From the NCBI RefSeq assembly GCF_000292345.1, contig NZ_ALOU01000058.1, positions 62,001-126,000 on the forward strand: a stretch of DNA of 64,000 nucleotides, written 5' to 3'. A program made the translations under genes and the position numbers. Positions 1 to 7,773 of this stretch are shown here, in pieces. Positions within the stretch are counted from its first letter, which is position 1, and each line of letters starts with the position of its first letter. Origin of the DNA: Cupriavidus sp. BIS7 (GTDB lineage Bacteria > Pseudomonadota > Gammaproteobacteria > Burkholderiales > Burkholderiaceae). The notes beneath the pieces are model-generated. The model was not told where the DNA came from and searched no databases. It saw only the letters and a program-made list of their open reading frames with translations.

Positions 1-828
1 ATCGAGGCACGCGGTAATGTGATTCTGGGCAAACTGGAAGGCAACAATCCCGCCGGCTCGGTCAAGGACCGCCCGGCGCTGTCGATGATCCGGCATGCCG
101 AGGCACGTGGCCGGATCAAGCCTGGCGATACGCTGATCGAAGCCACCTCGGGCAATACCGGCATCGCGCTGGCCATGGCCGCAGCCATTCGCGGCTATCG
201 CATGGTCCTGATCATGCCGGAGGACCTGAGCCTGGAGCGCCGTCAGAGCATGGCGGCATACGGTGCCGAGATCATCCTGACGCCGGTCAAGGGCGGCATG
301 GAATACGCGCGGGACCTGGCGGACGCCATGGAGCGCGAAGGCAAGGGCGTGATCCTCGACCAGTTCGCCAACCCGGACAACCCGCTGGCGCACTACGAAA
401 CGACCGGCCCGGAAATCTGGCAGGATACGGAGGGCCGCGTGACCCACTTCGTTTCGGCGATGGGTACCACCGGTACGATCACGGGCGTGTCGCGCTACCT
501 GAAGGAGCAGAACCGGGAGATCCAGATCGTTGGCGCGCAACCGGCGGAGGGCTCGCGCATTCCAGGCATCCGCAAATGGCCGGAAGCATATCTGCCGAAA
601 ATCTACGATCCGAAGTTCATCGATCGCCAGGAGCCGGTGACGCAGGCCGACGCTGAGCATATGGCACGCCGCATGGCCCGCGAGGAAGGCATCTTCTGCG
701 GAATCTCGGCGGCCGGCGCATTGTGCGTGGCACTGAGGATCGCCGAAGAGGTCGAGAACGCGACGATCGTGTTCGTCGTGTGCGACCGAGGCGATCGCTA
801 TCTGTCGACGGGCGTGTTCCCGGCCTGA
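1..828 (+). CDS. cysM: Cysteine synthase B (O-acetylserine sulfhydrylase), 5' truncated
   Basis: This PLP enzyme makes L-cysteine from O-acetylserine and sulfide or thiosulfate in the cytoplasm. The reading frame is open from base 1, so the start lies outside the window; about 275 residues are visible against roughly 300 for the family, so about 25-30 are missing. The PLP-binding lysine lies in NNPAGSVKDRP at visible residues 15-25. The substrate loop TSGNTG and the phosphate-binding loop GTTGTITG follow. CysM and CysK are close relatives; the short length and the loop sequences favour CysM. It converges on the transglycosylase gene, with a palindromic repeat between the two stops. Confidence 0.9.
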   Translation: MEARGNVILGKLEGNNPAGSVKDRPALSMIRHAEARGRIKPGDTLIEATSGNTGIALAMAAAIRGYRMVLIMPEDLSLERRQSMAAYGAEIILTPVKGGMEYARDLADAMEREGKGVILDQFANPDNPLAHYETTGPEIWQDTEGRVTHFVSAMGTTGTITGVSRYLKEQNREIQIVGAQPAEGSRIPGIRKWPEAYLPKIYDPKFIDRQEPVTQADAEHMARRMAREEGIFCGISAAGALCVALRIAEEVENATIVFVVCDRGDRYLSTGVFPA

Positions 829-849
829 TCAGTCGAGCGACACTCTTGG

Positions 850-887
850 TTTTCTCCCCTCTCCCACTTGCGGGAGAGGGGAGAAAA
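850..887. repeat. REP-like palindrome, copy 1
   Basis: A perfect 16-base inverted repeat (850-865 and 872-887) with a six-base loop acttgc. Its core CCCTCTCCC/GGGAGAGGG is shared with five other intergenic copies in the window. It sits between the converging ends of cysM and the transglycosylase gene and may also stop transcription, although no clean U-run follows. Confidence 0.8.
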
Positions 888-893
888 TCTTCG

Positions 894-2000
894 TCAGCCC
901 ATCGCCGCCTTCACCGCCTCCCCAAGCTGATACACGGCCAGCGCGTAGAAGAAGCTGCGGTTGTAGCGCGTCAGCACATAGAAATTGCGCAGGCCGATCA
1001 TGTATTCGGTCGGCTGGTCTGGCGTGGGCAGATCAACGATCAGCACGCCGGTTTCGCCTTCGCGGGCCACGTCGATCGGCTCATCCACACGCAGTCCGGC
1101 ACGCGTGAGCTGGTTCAGCGTGCGCGTCGGCCACGGTTCGCCGTCTGCCGCGGCTGCCGCCACGCCGCGGCTGCCGTCGTCATTGGCGATGTTCCAGACC
1201 ACGGGGCGCCCTTGTTCCCAGCCGTGCAGTTGCAGGAAACGTCCCACGCTGCCGATGGCGTCGGTTGCACTGTTGCGCAGGTCGATATGCCCGTCGCCGT
1301 CATAGTCGATTGCATACTCGCGCAGGCTCGTCGGCATGAATTGCGGAATGCCGATTGCGCCGGCATAGGACCCAAGCACCGAAAACACGTCGGTCTTGGT
1401 ATCGCGGCACCAGATCAGGTAGTCGGCCAGCTGATCGCGAAACAGTTTGGTGCGCGCCTCGCGGTTAGGCGTGTCGGGGTAGTCGAAGGCCAGCGTCGAA
1501 AGCGAATCGAGCACACGGAAATTGCCCATGTCGCGCCCGTAGATCGTTTCCACGCCAATGATGCCGACGATGACCGACGCCGGCACGCCGAACTCGGCTT
1601 CGGCACGGCGCAGCGTGTCGCGATTCTGCTGCCAGAAGCGTACGCCCGCGTTGATGCGGATCGGCTCGATGAAGCGCGACCGATAGGCGCGCCAACTCTT
1701 CTTGCCAGGTGTAGTCGGCGGCATGATCAGGCGCGACACCGTTGCCGAATAGACTGCCTGGCCGAACCATGACTCGAGCACATCGCGCTGGAAGCCGTGG
1801 CGGGCCACCATGTCGTCGATGAATGCGCGGGTTTGCGGGTGATTCTGATAGCGGCCCGGTTCGATTTCTTCTTCCCGGACGCTCACGCGGCGTTTGCCTG
1901 CGGCCAGAAGTTGCGGAGAAATGCCGCACAGGCCCAATGCGGCAGCGGTGAGTGCGGCGCCGATCAGCGGGCGGCGCAGGGTGCGCTGTTGGTCGGTCAT
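894..2000 (-). CDS. mltB: Lytic murein transglycosylase B family protein
   Basis: Predicted periplasmic lytic transglycosylase (GH103 type) that cleaves the MurNAc-GlcNAc bond of peptidoglycan to leave 1,6-anhydro-muramyl ends. The catalytic glutamate lies in GVETIYGRDMGNF, the MltB signature; later stretches such as SYAGAIGIPQFMP and DYDGDGHIDL are also typical. An N-terminal hydrophobic segment (about residues 12-33) looks like an export signal; no clear lipobox is seen, so it resembles soluble MltB variants. I chose the ATG at 2000 because AAAGGACAAC precedes it; a longer frame reaches 2021. 368 residues. Confidence 0.88.
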   Translation of the reverse strand: MTDQQRTLRRPLIGAALTAAALGLCGISPQLLAAGKRRVSVREEEIEPGRYQNHPQTRAFIDDMVARHGFQRDVLESWFGQAVYSATVSRLIMPPTTPGKKSWRAYRSRFIEPIRINAGVRFWQQNRDTLRRAEAEFGVPASVIVGIIGVETIYGRDMGNFRVLDSLSTLAFDYPDTPNREARTKLFRDQLADYLIWCRDTKTDVFSVLGSYAGAIGIPQFMPTSLREYAIDYDGDGHIDLRNSATDAIGSVGRFLQLHGWEQGRPVVWNIANDDGSRGVAAAAADGEPWPTRTLNQLTRAGLRVDEPIDVAREGETGVLIVDLPTPDQPTEYMIGLRNFYVLTRYNRSFFYALAVYQLGEAVKAAMG

Positions 2001-2162
2001 GTTGTCCTTTGCAAGTCGCACCGAGTATAGCGGATGCGATGTTCGCTACGCTCCGCCCGGGCGTGTTCGGGTTCGCTGTGCGCGACAGTCGACAGGCATC
2101 GAAACGCGGGCACGTCATGTGCTAACGTAACGTCTGGAGACAAACTTGACCCAGAACGAAAA

Positions 2163-3086
2163 ATGTCAACGGGCTACTACACGCATCCGTCGTTCCTGAT
2201 GCACGAGATGGGACATTTCCATCCTGAATGCCCGGAACGCCTGCAGGCGATCGAGGACCACCTGATCTCGCACGGGATGGAAGGCCTGCTGGACCGGCGA
2301 GAGGCGCCGGCCGCCACCGAGGCACAGATCGAACGCGTGCACCGGCCCGACTACGTGGCCAGTCTGGCGGCGATGAGTCCGGCCAGTGGCTATCACCCGA
2401 TCGATCCCGATACCTCCATGAACCCCCACACGCTCACAGCCGCGACGCATGCGGCTGGCGCTGCAGTGGCTGCCACGGATGCCGTCATCGCGGGCGAGCT
2501 GGAGAATGCGTTCTGCTGCGTGCGCCCGCCCGGGCACCACGCCGAGCCCGATCGCGCCATGGGGTTCTGCTTCTTCAACAACGTGGCGATTGCCGCGCGG
2601 CACGCGCTGGCGGCGCATGGACTATCGCGCGTGGCAATTGTCGATTTCGACGTCCACCACGGCAACGGCACCGAGGCGGCCTTCCGGGATGACCCGCAAG
2701 TGCTGATGTGCAGCTTCTTCCAGCACCCGTTCTATCCATACAGCGGCACCGAGCATCTGTCGACGAACATGTCGAACATCCCGCTGCCGGCATACACCAA
2801 CGGCATGGCCGTGCGCGAGGTGGTGGAAACGATCTGGCTGCCGCGCCTGAACGAATTCAAGCCCGAGATGTTGTTCATTTCCGCAGGCTTCGACGCGCAC
2901 CGGGAGGACGACCTCGGACAGATGGGTCTGGTCGAACAGGACTATGCCTGGATCACCGGGCAACTGGTCGACGTCGCGCGCAAGCACGCCAACGGGCGCA
3001 TCGTGAGCTGCCTGGAAGGCGGCTACAACCTCAGCGCCCTGGCGCGAAGTGTGTTCGCCCATCTGAAGGTGCTGATGGAAGCTTGA
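2163..3086 (+). CDS. Histone deacetylase family (acetylpolyamine/acetoin-type) hydrolase
   Basis: Zinc-dependent deacetylase-fold protein of 307 residues. In bacteria such proteins act on acetylpolyamines or other N-acetyl or acyl amides; the substrate here cannot be told. Visible family motifs are the twin histidines in RPPGHHAE, the metal ligands in DFDVHHGNGT and in GFDAH, and the transition-state tyrosine in LEGGYN. The ATG at 2163 begins at MSTGYYTHPSF, the conserved N terminus; the frame is open upstream but not family-like. It stands alone, upstream of metNIQ but separated from it by a predicted promoter. Confidence 0.85.
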   Translation: MSTGYYTHPSFLMHEMGHFHPECPERLQAIEDHLISHGMEGLLDRREAPAATEAQIERVHRPDYVASLAAMSPASGYHPIDPDTSMNPHTLTAATHAAGAAVAATDAVIAGELENAFCCVRPPGHHAEPDRAMGFCFFNNVAIAARHALAAHGLSRVAIVDFDVHHGNGTEAAFRDDPQVLMCSFFQHPFYPYSGTEHLSTNMSNIPLPAYTNGMAVREVVETIWLPRLNEFKPEMLFISAGFDAHREDDLGQMGLVEQDYAWITGQLVDVARKHANGRIVSCLEGGYNLSALARSVFAHLKVLMEA

Positions 3087-3156
3087 TGTGTCGTATGAGG
3101 CATTTTAAATCGCTTCTATATGACGCCAGCGCATAAAGCCATCAAAAAAATCTCGT

Positions 3157-3184
3157 TTGAGGTATGAAGCGGATCGCATAAAAT
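3157..3184 (+). promoter_or_regulatory. Predicted sigma-70 promoter of metNIQ
   Basis: TTGAGG at 3157-3162 and TAAAAT at 3179-3184 are 16 bases apart. Initiation near 3190 would give a leader of about 70 bases that starts just before the hairpin at 3208. This is a prediction by eye. Confidence 0.5.
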
Positions 3185-3207
3185 GTGCGCTTCACAAAAA
3201 TAAAGTG

Positions 3208-3252
3208 CGGCAACAACGCAGGAGACCCCCGCGATGTTGCCGTTTTCTTTTC
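3208..3252 (+). promoter_or_regulatory. Leader hairpin with T-rich tail before metN (attenuator candidate)
   Basis: Arms 3208-3219 (cggcaacaacgc) and 3231-3242 (gcgatgttgccg) pair at 11 of 12 positions around an 11-base loop, and TTTTCTTTT follows. The loop holds an AGGAG ribosome-binding site and the right arm holds the start codon of the small reading frame at 3234. Folding would hide that start and could also terminate transcription. It might instead end the transcript of the upstream gene, but the predicted metN promoter lies before it. Confidence 0.55.
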
Positions 3253-3263
3253 ACTTTCCATGA
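3234..3263 (+). CDS. Nine-codon leader peptide coupled to metN
   Basis: The frame reads MLPFSFHFP followed by TGA. AGGAG at 3220-3224 lies nine bases before its ATG. The stop TGA (3261-3263) overlaps the metN ATG (3260-3262) as ATGA, the usual form of translational coupling. metN has no ribosome-binding site of its own in the TC-rich stretch before its ATG, so it may depend on ribosomes arriving through this frame. Three of nine residues are phenylalanine and none of the internal codons is methionine. Too short for homology support; inferred from its signals only. Confidence 0.5.
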   Translation: MLPFSFHFP

Positions 3264-4294
3264 TTGAACTGCAAGGACTCTCGCAGCGGTTCCCCGGCGG
3301 GTCGGGGGAAGTCCATGCGCTGCGGGATGTGTCTCTCTCCATCGCCGCCGGCGAGATCTTCGGCATCATCGGCCGAAGCGGCGCCGGCAAAAGCACGCTG
3401 GTGCGTGCCATCAACCTGCTGAATCGGCCTACCAGCGGCCGCGTGATTGTCGACGGTCAGGACCTGACCGCGCTCGGCAACGGCGCGCTGCGCGAGGCGC
3501 GCCGCGAGATCGGCATGATCTTCCAGCACTTCAACCTGCTGTCGTCTCGCACGGTTTATGACAACGTGGCGCTGCCGCTGGAACTGGCCGGCAAGTCGAA
3601 GCAGGAGATTGCCTCGACAGTGGAGCCTCTGCTCGAACTGGTGGGCCTGTCCAAGCTGAGTGACCGCTATCCAGCGCAGATCAGCGGTGGGCAGAAGCAG
3701 CGCGTGGGCATTGCGCGCGCGCTGGCCAGCAAGCCGAAGGTGCTGCTGTCGGACGAAGCGACGTCCGCGCTGGACCCGGAGACCACGCGTTCCATCCTGG
3801 ATCTGCTCAAGCAGATCAACAAGGAACTGGGGCTGACCATCGTGATGATCACGCACCAGATGGAAGTGATCAAACAGGTCTGTGACCGCGTGGCCGTGCT
3901 CGAAGCCGGGCAGGTGGTGGAAACCGGCCGCGTGATCGACGTGTTCCTGCGCCCGCAGCATGAAGTCACACGCGCGATGATCGGCGACGTCATCGCCCAG
4001 GAACTGCCGGTGAGCGTGCTCAAGCGCGTGGAAAGCCGCCTTGGCAACGGGCGCGATCACGTCTATCGCCTCGCATTCACGGGCGAGAACGTCGATCGGC
4101 CGGTGCTGGCCCAGGCAATCCGCCAGCACGGGCTCGACTTCAACATCCTGCATGGCCATATCGACGAGATCCAGGGCCAGGCGTTTGGCTCGCTGGCGAT
4201 CATGGCCACGGGCGACCTGGCCGACGTGCGCGCGGCCATGGATTACCTGCAGACGCAGGGCGTAGTTGTGGAGGAGATCGAACATGTGGTCTGA
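3260..4294 (+). CDS. metN: D/L-methionine ABC importer, ATP-binding protein
   Basis: The ATPase of the MetNIQ methionine importer, 344 residues, acting at the inner face of the inner membrane. Walker [10 protein letters not shown], signature [15 protein letters not shown], Walker [13 protein letters not shown] and the switch MITHQ are all present. The C-terminal 100 residues match the NIL/ACT-like domain that senses methionine in this family. The start is set at MIELQGL; its ATG overlaps the stop of the nine-codon leader frame. metI begins 11 bases before this gene ends, and metQ follows, giving a classic metNIQ operon. Confidence 0.93.
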   Translation: MIELQGLSQRFPGGSGEVHALRDVSLSIAAGEIFGIIGRSGAGKSTLVRAINLLNRPTSGRVIVDGQDLTALGNGALREARREIGMIFQHFNLLSSRTVYDNVALPLELAGKSKQEIASTVEPLLELVGLSKLSDRYPAQISGGQKQRVGIARALASKPKVLLSDEATSALDPETTRSILDLLKQINKELGLTIVMITHQMEVIKQVCDRVAVLEAGQVVETGRVIDVFLRPQHEVTRAMIGDVIAQELPVSVLKRVESRLGNGRDHVYRLAFTGENVDRPVLAQAIRQHGLDFNILHGHIDEIQGQAFGSLAIMATGDLADVRAAMDYLQTQGVVVEEIEHVV

Positions 4295-4937
4295 AATGTT
4301 TGACCTGTTCCTGTCGTCGTTCGGCGAAACGCTGCTGATGGTGGCGATCTCCGGCGTGGTCGGTTCGCTGCTCGGCGTGCCGCTGGGCGTGCTGCTGCAC
4401 CTGACCAACCGCGGCGGCGTGCTGTCGCACCCGCTGTTCAACCGCACGATCGGCGTGGTTGTGAATGCCGTGCGTTCGATCCCGTTCATCATCCTGTTGG
4501 TGGTGGTGATTCCGTTCACGCGCTTTATCGTCGGATCTTCAATCGGGACGACGGCAGCCATCGTGCCGCTGACGATCGCCGCAATTCCATTTATCGCGCG
4601 CCTGGTGGAATCCGCGCTGCGCGAGGTCGACAAGGGGCTCGTGGAAGCTGCGCAGTCGATGGGCGCCACCACGGGGCAGATCGTCTGGAAGGTACTGCTG
4701 CCTGAAGCGATGCCGGGCATCGTGGCCGGCCTGACCATTACGTTCGTGAGCCTGGTTGGCTATTCGGCGATGGCCGGAGCGATTGGCGGCGGCGGCCTGG
4801 GTGACCTCGGCATCCGCTATGGCTACCAGCGCTACATCACCGAAATCATGGTGGCCGTGGTGGTGATCCTGATTGTCTTCGTGCAGGCCGTGCAGAGCTT
4901 TGGAGACTGGCTCGTACGTCGCATCAGCCACCGATAG
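4284..4937 (+). CDS. metI: Methionine ABC importer permease
   Basis: Inner-membrane permease of MetNIQ, 217 residues with about five hydrophobic segments. The EAA coupling loop that docks on MetN is visible as [20 protein letters not shown]. The ATG at 4284 has GGAGGAG-like bases seven to fourteen bases upstream, inside the end of metN. Its length is normal for MetI. Confidence 0.93.
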   Translation: MWSEMFDLFLSSFGETLLMVAISGVVGSLLGVPLGVLLHLTNRGGVLSHPLFNRTIGVVVNAVRSIPFIILLVVVIPFTRFIVGSSIGTTAAIVPLTIAAIPFIARLVESALREVDKGLVEAAQSMGATTGQIVWKVLLPEAMPGIVAGLTITFVSLVGYSAMAGAIGGGGLGDLGIRYGYQRYITEIMVAVVVILIVFVQAVQSFGDWLVRRISHR

Positions 4938-4963
4938 ATTTCTTGGGAAGAAGGGGTACAAAA

Positions 4964-5758
4964 ATGCAACGTCGTAACGTGCTGAAGGGCGCCATCGTCG
5001 CGCTGGGTGTGGTGGTATCGGCTGGCGCATTTGCGCAGGAGAAGCCGATCAAGGTTGGTGTGACGGGCGGCCCGCACGCGCAGATCATGGAGCAGGTGAA
5101 GAAGGTGGCGGCCAAGGATGGCCTGAACATCCAGGTGGTGGAGTTCAGCGACTACATCCAGCCGAATGCCGCGCTGGCCGCCGGTGACCTGGATGCCAAC
5201 AGCTACCAGCACCTGCCGTACCTCGAAGCCCAGATCAAGGATCGTGGCTACAAGTTCACGAACGTGGCATTCACGGTGACGTTCCCGATGGGCATCTATT
5301 CGAAGAAGATCAAGTCGCTCGATCAGATCAAGCAGGGCGCCCGCGTTGGCGTGCCAAACGATCCGACCAACGGCGGCCGCGGCCTGCTGCTGCTGCAGAG
5401 CAAGGGCCTGATCAAGCTGCGTCCGGACGCCGGCCTGAAGGCGACGCCGCTCGACATCGTCGAGAATCCGAAGAAGATCAAGATCGTGGAACTCGACGCC
5501 GCCCAACTGCCGCGCTCGCTCGACGACCTGGACGCCGCCGCGATCAACGGCAACTACGCGGAGTCGGCCGGCCTGTCGCCCACGCGTGACGCGATCGCCA
5601 TGGAAGGTCCGAAGGGTCCGTACGCCAACCTGATCGCAATCCGCGAGGCCGACAAGAACAAGCCGTGGGTGGCCAAGCTCGTGAAGGCTTACCACTCGCC
5701 GGAGATCAAGCAGTACATCCAGGCCACGTTCAAGGATTCCGTGATCACCGCCTGGTGA
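4964..5758 (+). CDS. metQ: Methionine-binding protein of the MetNIQ importer
   Basis: Periplasmic substrate-binding protein of the NlpA/MetQ family, 264 residues. The first 23 or so residues form a Sec signal peptide ending in GAFAQ; there is no lipobox cysteine, so unlike many MetQ proteins it seems to be soluble rather than a lipoprotein. Family stretches include VGVTGGPHAQIMEQV, FSDYIQPNAAL and ANSYQHLPYL. GAAGAAGGGG precedes the chosen ATG. A hairpin after the stop could be the operon terminator. Confidence 0.92.
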   Translation: MQRRNVLKGAIVALGVVVSAGAFAQEKPIKVGVTGGPHAQIMEQVKKVAAKDGLNIQVVEFSDYIQPNAALAAGDLDANSYQHLPYLEAQIKDRGYKFTNVAFTVTFPMGIYSKKIKSLDQIKQGARVGVPNDPTNGGRGLLLLQSKGLIKLRPDAGLKATPLDIVENPKKIKIVELDAAQLPRSLDDLDAAAINGNYAESAGLSPTRDAIAMEGPKGPYANLIAIREADKNKPWVAKLVKAYHSPEIKQYIQATFKDSVITAW

Positions 5759-5831
5759 TCTTTTCGGGACTTTCGTAAAAAACCCTGTGCGCGCAGGGCA
5801 TCCTGCGGCACAATCGCTGCAAAATTTTTGG

Positions 5832-5860
5832 ATTGCCGGCTATGCCCGGCAATTCTTTGT
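5832..5860 (+). terminator. Probable terminator of metNIQ
   Basis: ATTGCCGG (5832-5839) and CCGGCAAT (5846-5853) form a perfect eight-base stem with a six-base loop, followed by TCTTTGT. The U-run is weak. Confidence 0.5.
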
Positions 5861-5870
5861 CTATAAAATA

Positions 5871-5918
5871 GTACGATCGTTCGAAAATCAGTACCGTCGC
5901 CAACCCGGTGGTTATAAT
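5871..5918 (+). promoter_or_regulatory. Predicted etfBA promoter with TetR-like palindrome
   Basis: A perfect TATAAT lies at 5913-5918, about 50 bases before the etfB start; the -35 is weak. Upstream, ACGATCGT (5873-5880) is an eight-base palindrome within an AT-rich, partly symmetric stretch. Such ACGATCGT-like sites resemble operators of TetR-type regulators of fatty-acid degradation; which protein binds here is not known. Confidence 0.4.
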
Positions 5919-5967
5919 GGCGAGCGAATCAAAACTTTGGACTATCAGCTATCAGTGGAGTGAGCGC

Positions 5968-6717
5968 ATGAAAGTACTCGTCGCAGTCAAGCGGGTGGTG
6001 GACTACAACGTCAAAGTCCGCGTGAAGTCGGATGGCACGGGCGTCGACCTGGCCAACGTGAAAATGAGCATGAACCCGTTCGACGAAATCGCCGTGGAAG
6101 AGGCCGTTCGTCTGAAGGAAGCCGGCGTCGTCACCGAGGTCGTTGCCGTGTCGTGCGGTGTGGCCCAGTGCCAGGAAACCCTGCGTACCGCGATGGCCAT
6201 CGGCGCCGACCGCGGCATCCTGGTGGAATCCGCCGAAGACCTGCAGCCGCTGGCCGTGGCCAAGCTGCTGAAGGCCCTGATCGACAAGGAGCAGCCGAGC
6301 CTGGTGATCCTGGGCAAGCAGGCGATCGACGATGACTCGAACCAGACCGGCCAGATGGTGGCCGCGCTGGCCGGCCTGCCGCAAGCTACGTTCGCCTCGA
6401 AGGTGGTGGTGGCCGATGGCCGCGCATCGGTGACCCGTGAAGTCGATGGCGGTCTGGAAACCGTGTCGGTCAAGCTGCCGGCCGTGGTGACCACCGACCT
6501 GCGCCTGAACGAGCCGCGCTACGTGACGCTGCCGAACATCATGAAGGCCAAGAAGAAGCCGCTGGATACCGTCAAGCCGGAAGATCTCGGCGTTGACGTG
6601 AAGCCGCGCCTGTCGACCGTCAAGGTCGTCGAGCCCGCGAAGCGCAGTGCTGGCGTGATGGTCCCGGATGTGGCCACGCTGGTGCAAAAGCTGAAGACGG
6701 AAGCCAAGGTTATCTGA
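5968..6717 (+). CDS. etfB: Electron transfer flavoprotein, beta subunit
   Basis: Small subunit of the ETF heterodimer that takes electrons from acyl-CoA dehydrogenases and passes them to ETF:ubiquinone oxidoreductase. 249 residues, normal for the family. It opens with [19 protein letters not shown] and holds the ETF-beta signature region around [21 protein letters not shown] (conserved VTxDLRLNxPRYxxLPNIMxA). The ATG at 5968 is preceded by GGAGTGAGCGC; an upstream ATG at 5908 is in frame but adds a non-conserved extension. etfA follows after 18 bases. Confidence 0.95.
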   Translation: MKVLVAVKRVVDYNVKVRVKSDGTGVDLANVKMSMNPFDEIAVEEAVRLKEAGVVTEVVAVSCGVAQCQETLRTAMAIGADRGILVESAEDLQPLAVAKLLKALIDKEQPSLVILGKQAIDDDSNQTGQMVAALAGLPQATFASKVVVADGRASVTREVDGGLETVSVKLPAVVTTDLRLNEPRYVTLPNIMKAKKKPLDTVKPEDLGVDVKPRLSTVKVVEPAKRSAGVMVPDVATLVQKLKTEAKVI

Positions 6718-6735
6718 GCGCGGGGGAGATAGAAC

Positions 6736-7671
6736 ATGACTGCACTCGTCATTGCTGAACACGACAATCAATCGATCAAGGCCGCCACGCTGAACGCCGT
6801 GACGGCAGCCGCCCAATGCGGCGGTGATGTCCACGTGCTGGTGGCCGGCTCGAACGCCAAGGCCGCCGCCGATGCCGCCGCGAAGATCGCCGGCGTTTCG
6901 AAGGTCCTGCTGGCCGACGCACCCTACTTCGGTGACGGCCTGGCCGAAAACGTCGGCGAGCAGATCCTGGCCATCGCCAGCGACTACTCGCACATCCTGG
7001 CTCCGGCTACCGCCTCCGGCAAGAACATCCTGCCGCGCGTTGCCGCCAAGCTGGACGTGGCCCAACTGTCGGATATCACCAAGGTCGATTCGCCCGATAC
7101 GTTCGAGCGCCCGATCTACGCTGGCAACGCCATCGCCATCGTGAAGTCGTCGGACAAGATCAAGGTCATCACCGTGCGCGGTACCGGCTTTGACGCTGCC
7201 GCTGCTGAGGGTGGCTCGGCTTCCGTGGACACGATCCCGGCCGTGGCCGACGCGGGCATCTCGCAGTTCGTGTCGCGTGAAGTGACCAAGAGCGACCGTC
7301 CGGAACTGACCGCCGCCAAGATCATCGTGTCGGGTGGCCGTGGCGTGGGCTCGGGCGAGAACTACACTAAGGTGCTGACTCCGCTGGCCGACAAGCTCGG
7401 CGCCGCGCTGGGCGCATCGCGTGCCGCCGTGGACGCCGGCTTCGTGCCGAACGACTACCAGGTGGGCCAGACCGGCAAGATCGTCGCGCCGCAGCTTTAC
7501 ATTGCGGTCGGTATCTCGGGCGCGATCCAGCATCTGGCCGGTATGAAGGACTCCAAGGTGATCGTCGCGATCAACAAGGACGCGGAAGCCCCGATCTTCT
7601 CGGTGGCGGACTACGGCCTGGTTGGCGACCTGAACACCGTGGTGCCGGAACTGGTTGCTGCGCTGGGCTGA
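6736..7671 (+). CDS. etfA: Electron transfer flavoprotein, alpha subunit
   Basis: FAD-binding large subunit of ETF, 311 residues. The C-terminal FAD domain shows the family signature with [33 protein letters not shown] and [36 protein letters not shown] precedes the ATG. It follows etfB and precedes, after a terminator, an acyl-CoA dehydrogenase, so all three serve acyl-CoA oxidation. Confidence 0.95.
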   Translation: MTALVIAEHDNQSIKAATLNAVTAAAQCGGDVHVLVAGSNAKAAADAAAKIAGVSKVLLADAPYFGDGLAENVGEQILAIASDYSHILAPATASGKNILPRVAAKLDVAQLSDITKVDSPDTFERPIYAGNAIAIVKSSDKIKVITVRGTGFDAAAAEGGSASVDTIPAVADAGISQFVSREVTKSDRPELTAAKIIVSGGRGVGSGENYTKVLTPLADKLGAALGASRAAVDAGFVPNDYQVGQTGKIVAPQLYIAVGISGAIQHLAGMKDSKVIVAINKDAEAPIFSVADYGLVGDLNTVVPELVAALG

Positions 7672-7720
7672 TCGGTACCTGACCGGCGGCTGAGCCGGCC
7701 GGTCGAACCAGAAGAATGAA

Positions 7721-7752
7721 GCCGTTCCGGGTACAGCCCGGAGCGGCTTTTT
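7721..7752 (+). terminator. Terminator after etfBA
   Basis: gccgttccggg and cccggagcggc form an 11-base stem (one G-U pair) around a five-base loop, followed by five T. It separates etfBA from the acyl-CoA dehydrogenase gene. Confidence 0.8.
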
Positions 7753-7773
7753 CACGGATGTAGGAGACAAGCT

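Noticed and set aside
3185..3259. SAM riboswitch before metN
   Set aside because: The predicted transcript leader is too short and lacks the conserved helices of SAM-I, SAM-II or SAH riboswitches as far as can be seen by eye.
3251..4738. 495-residue minus-strand frame over metN and metI
   Set aside because: Shadow of metN and metI; no conserved motif.
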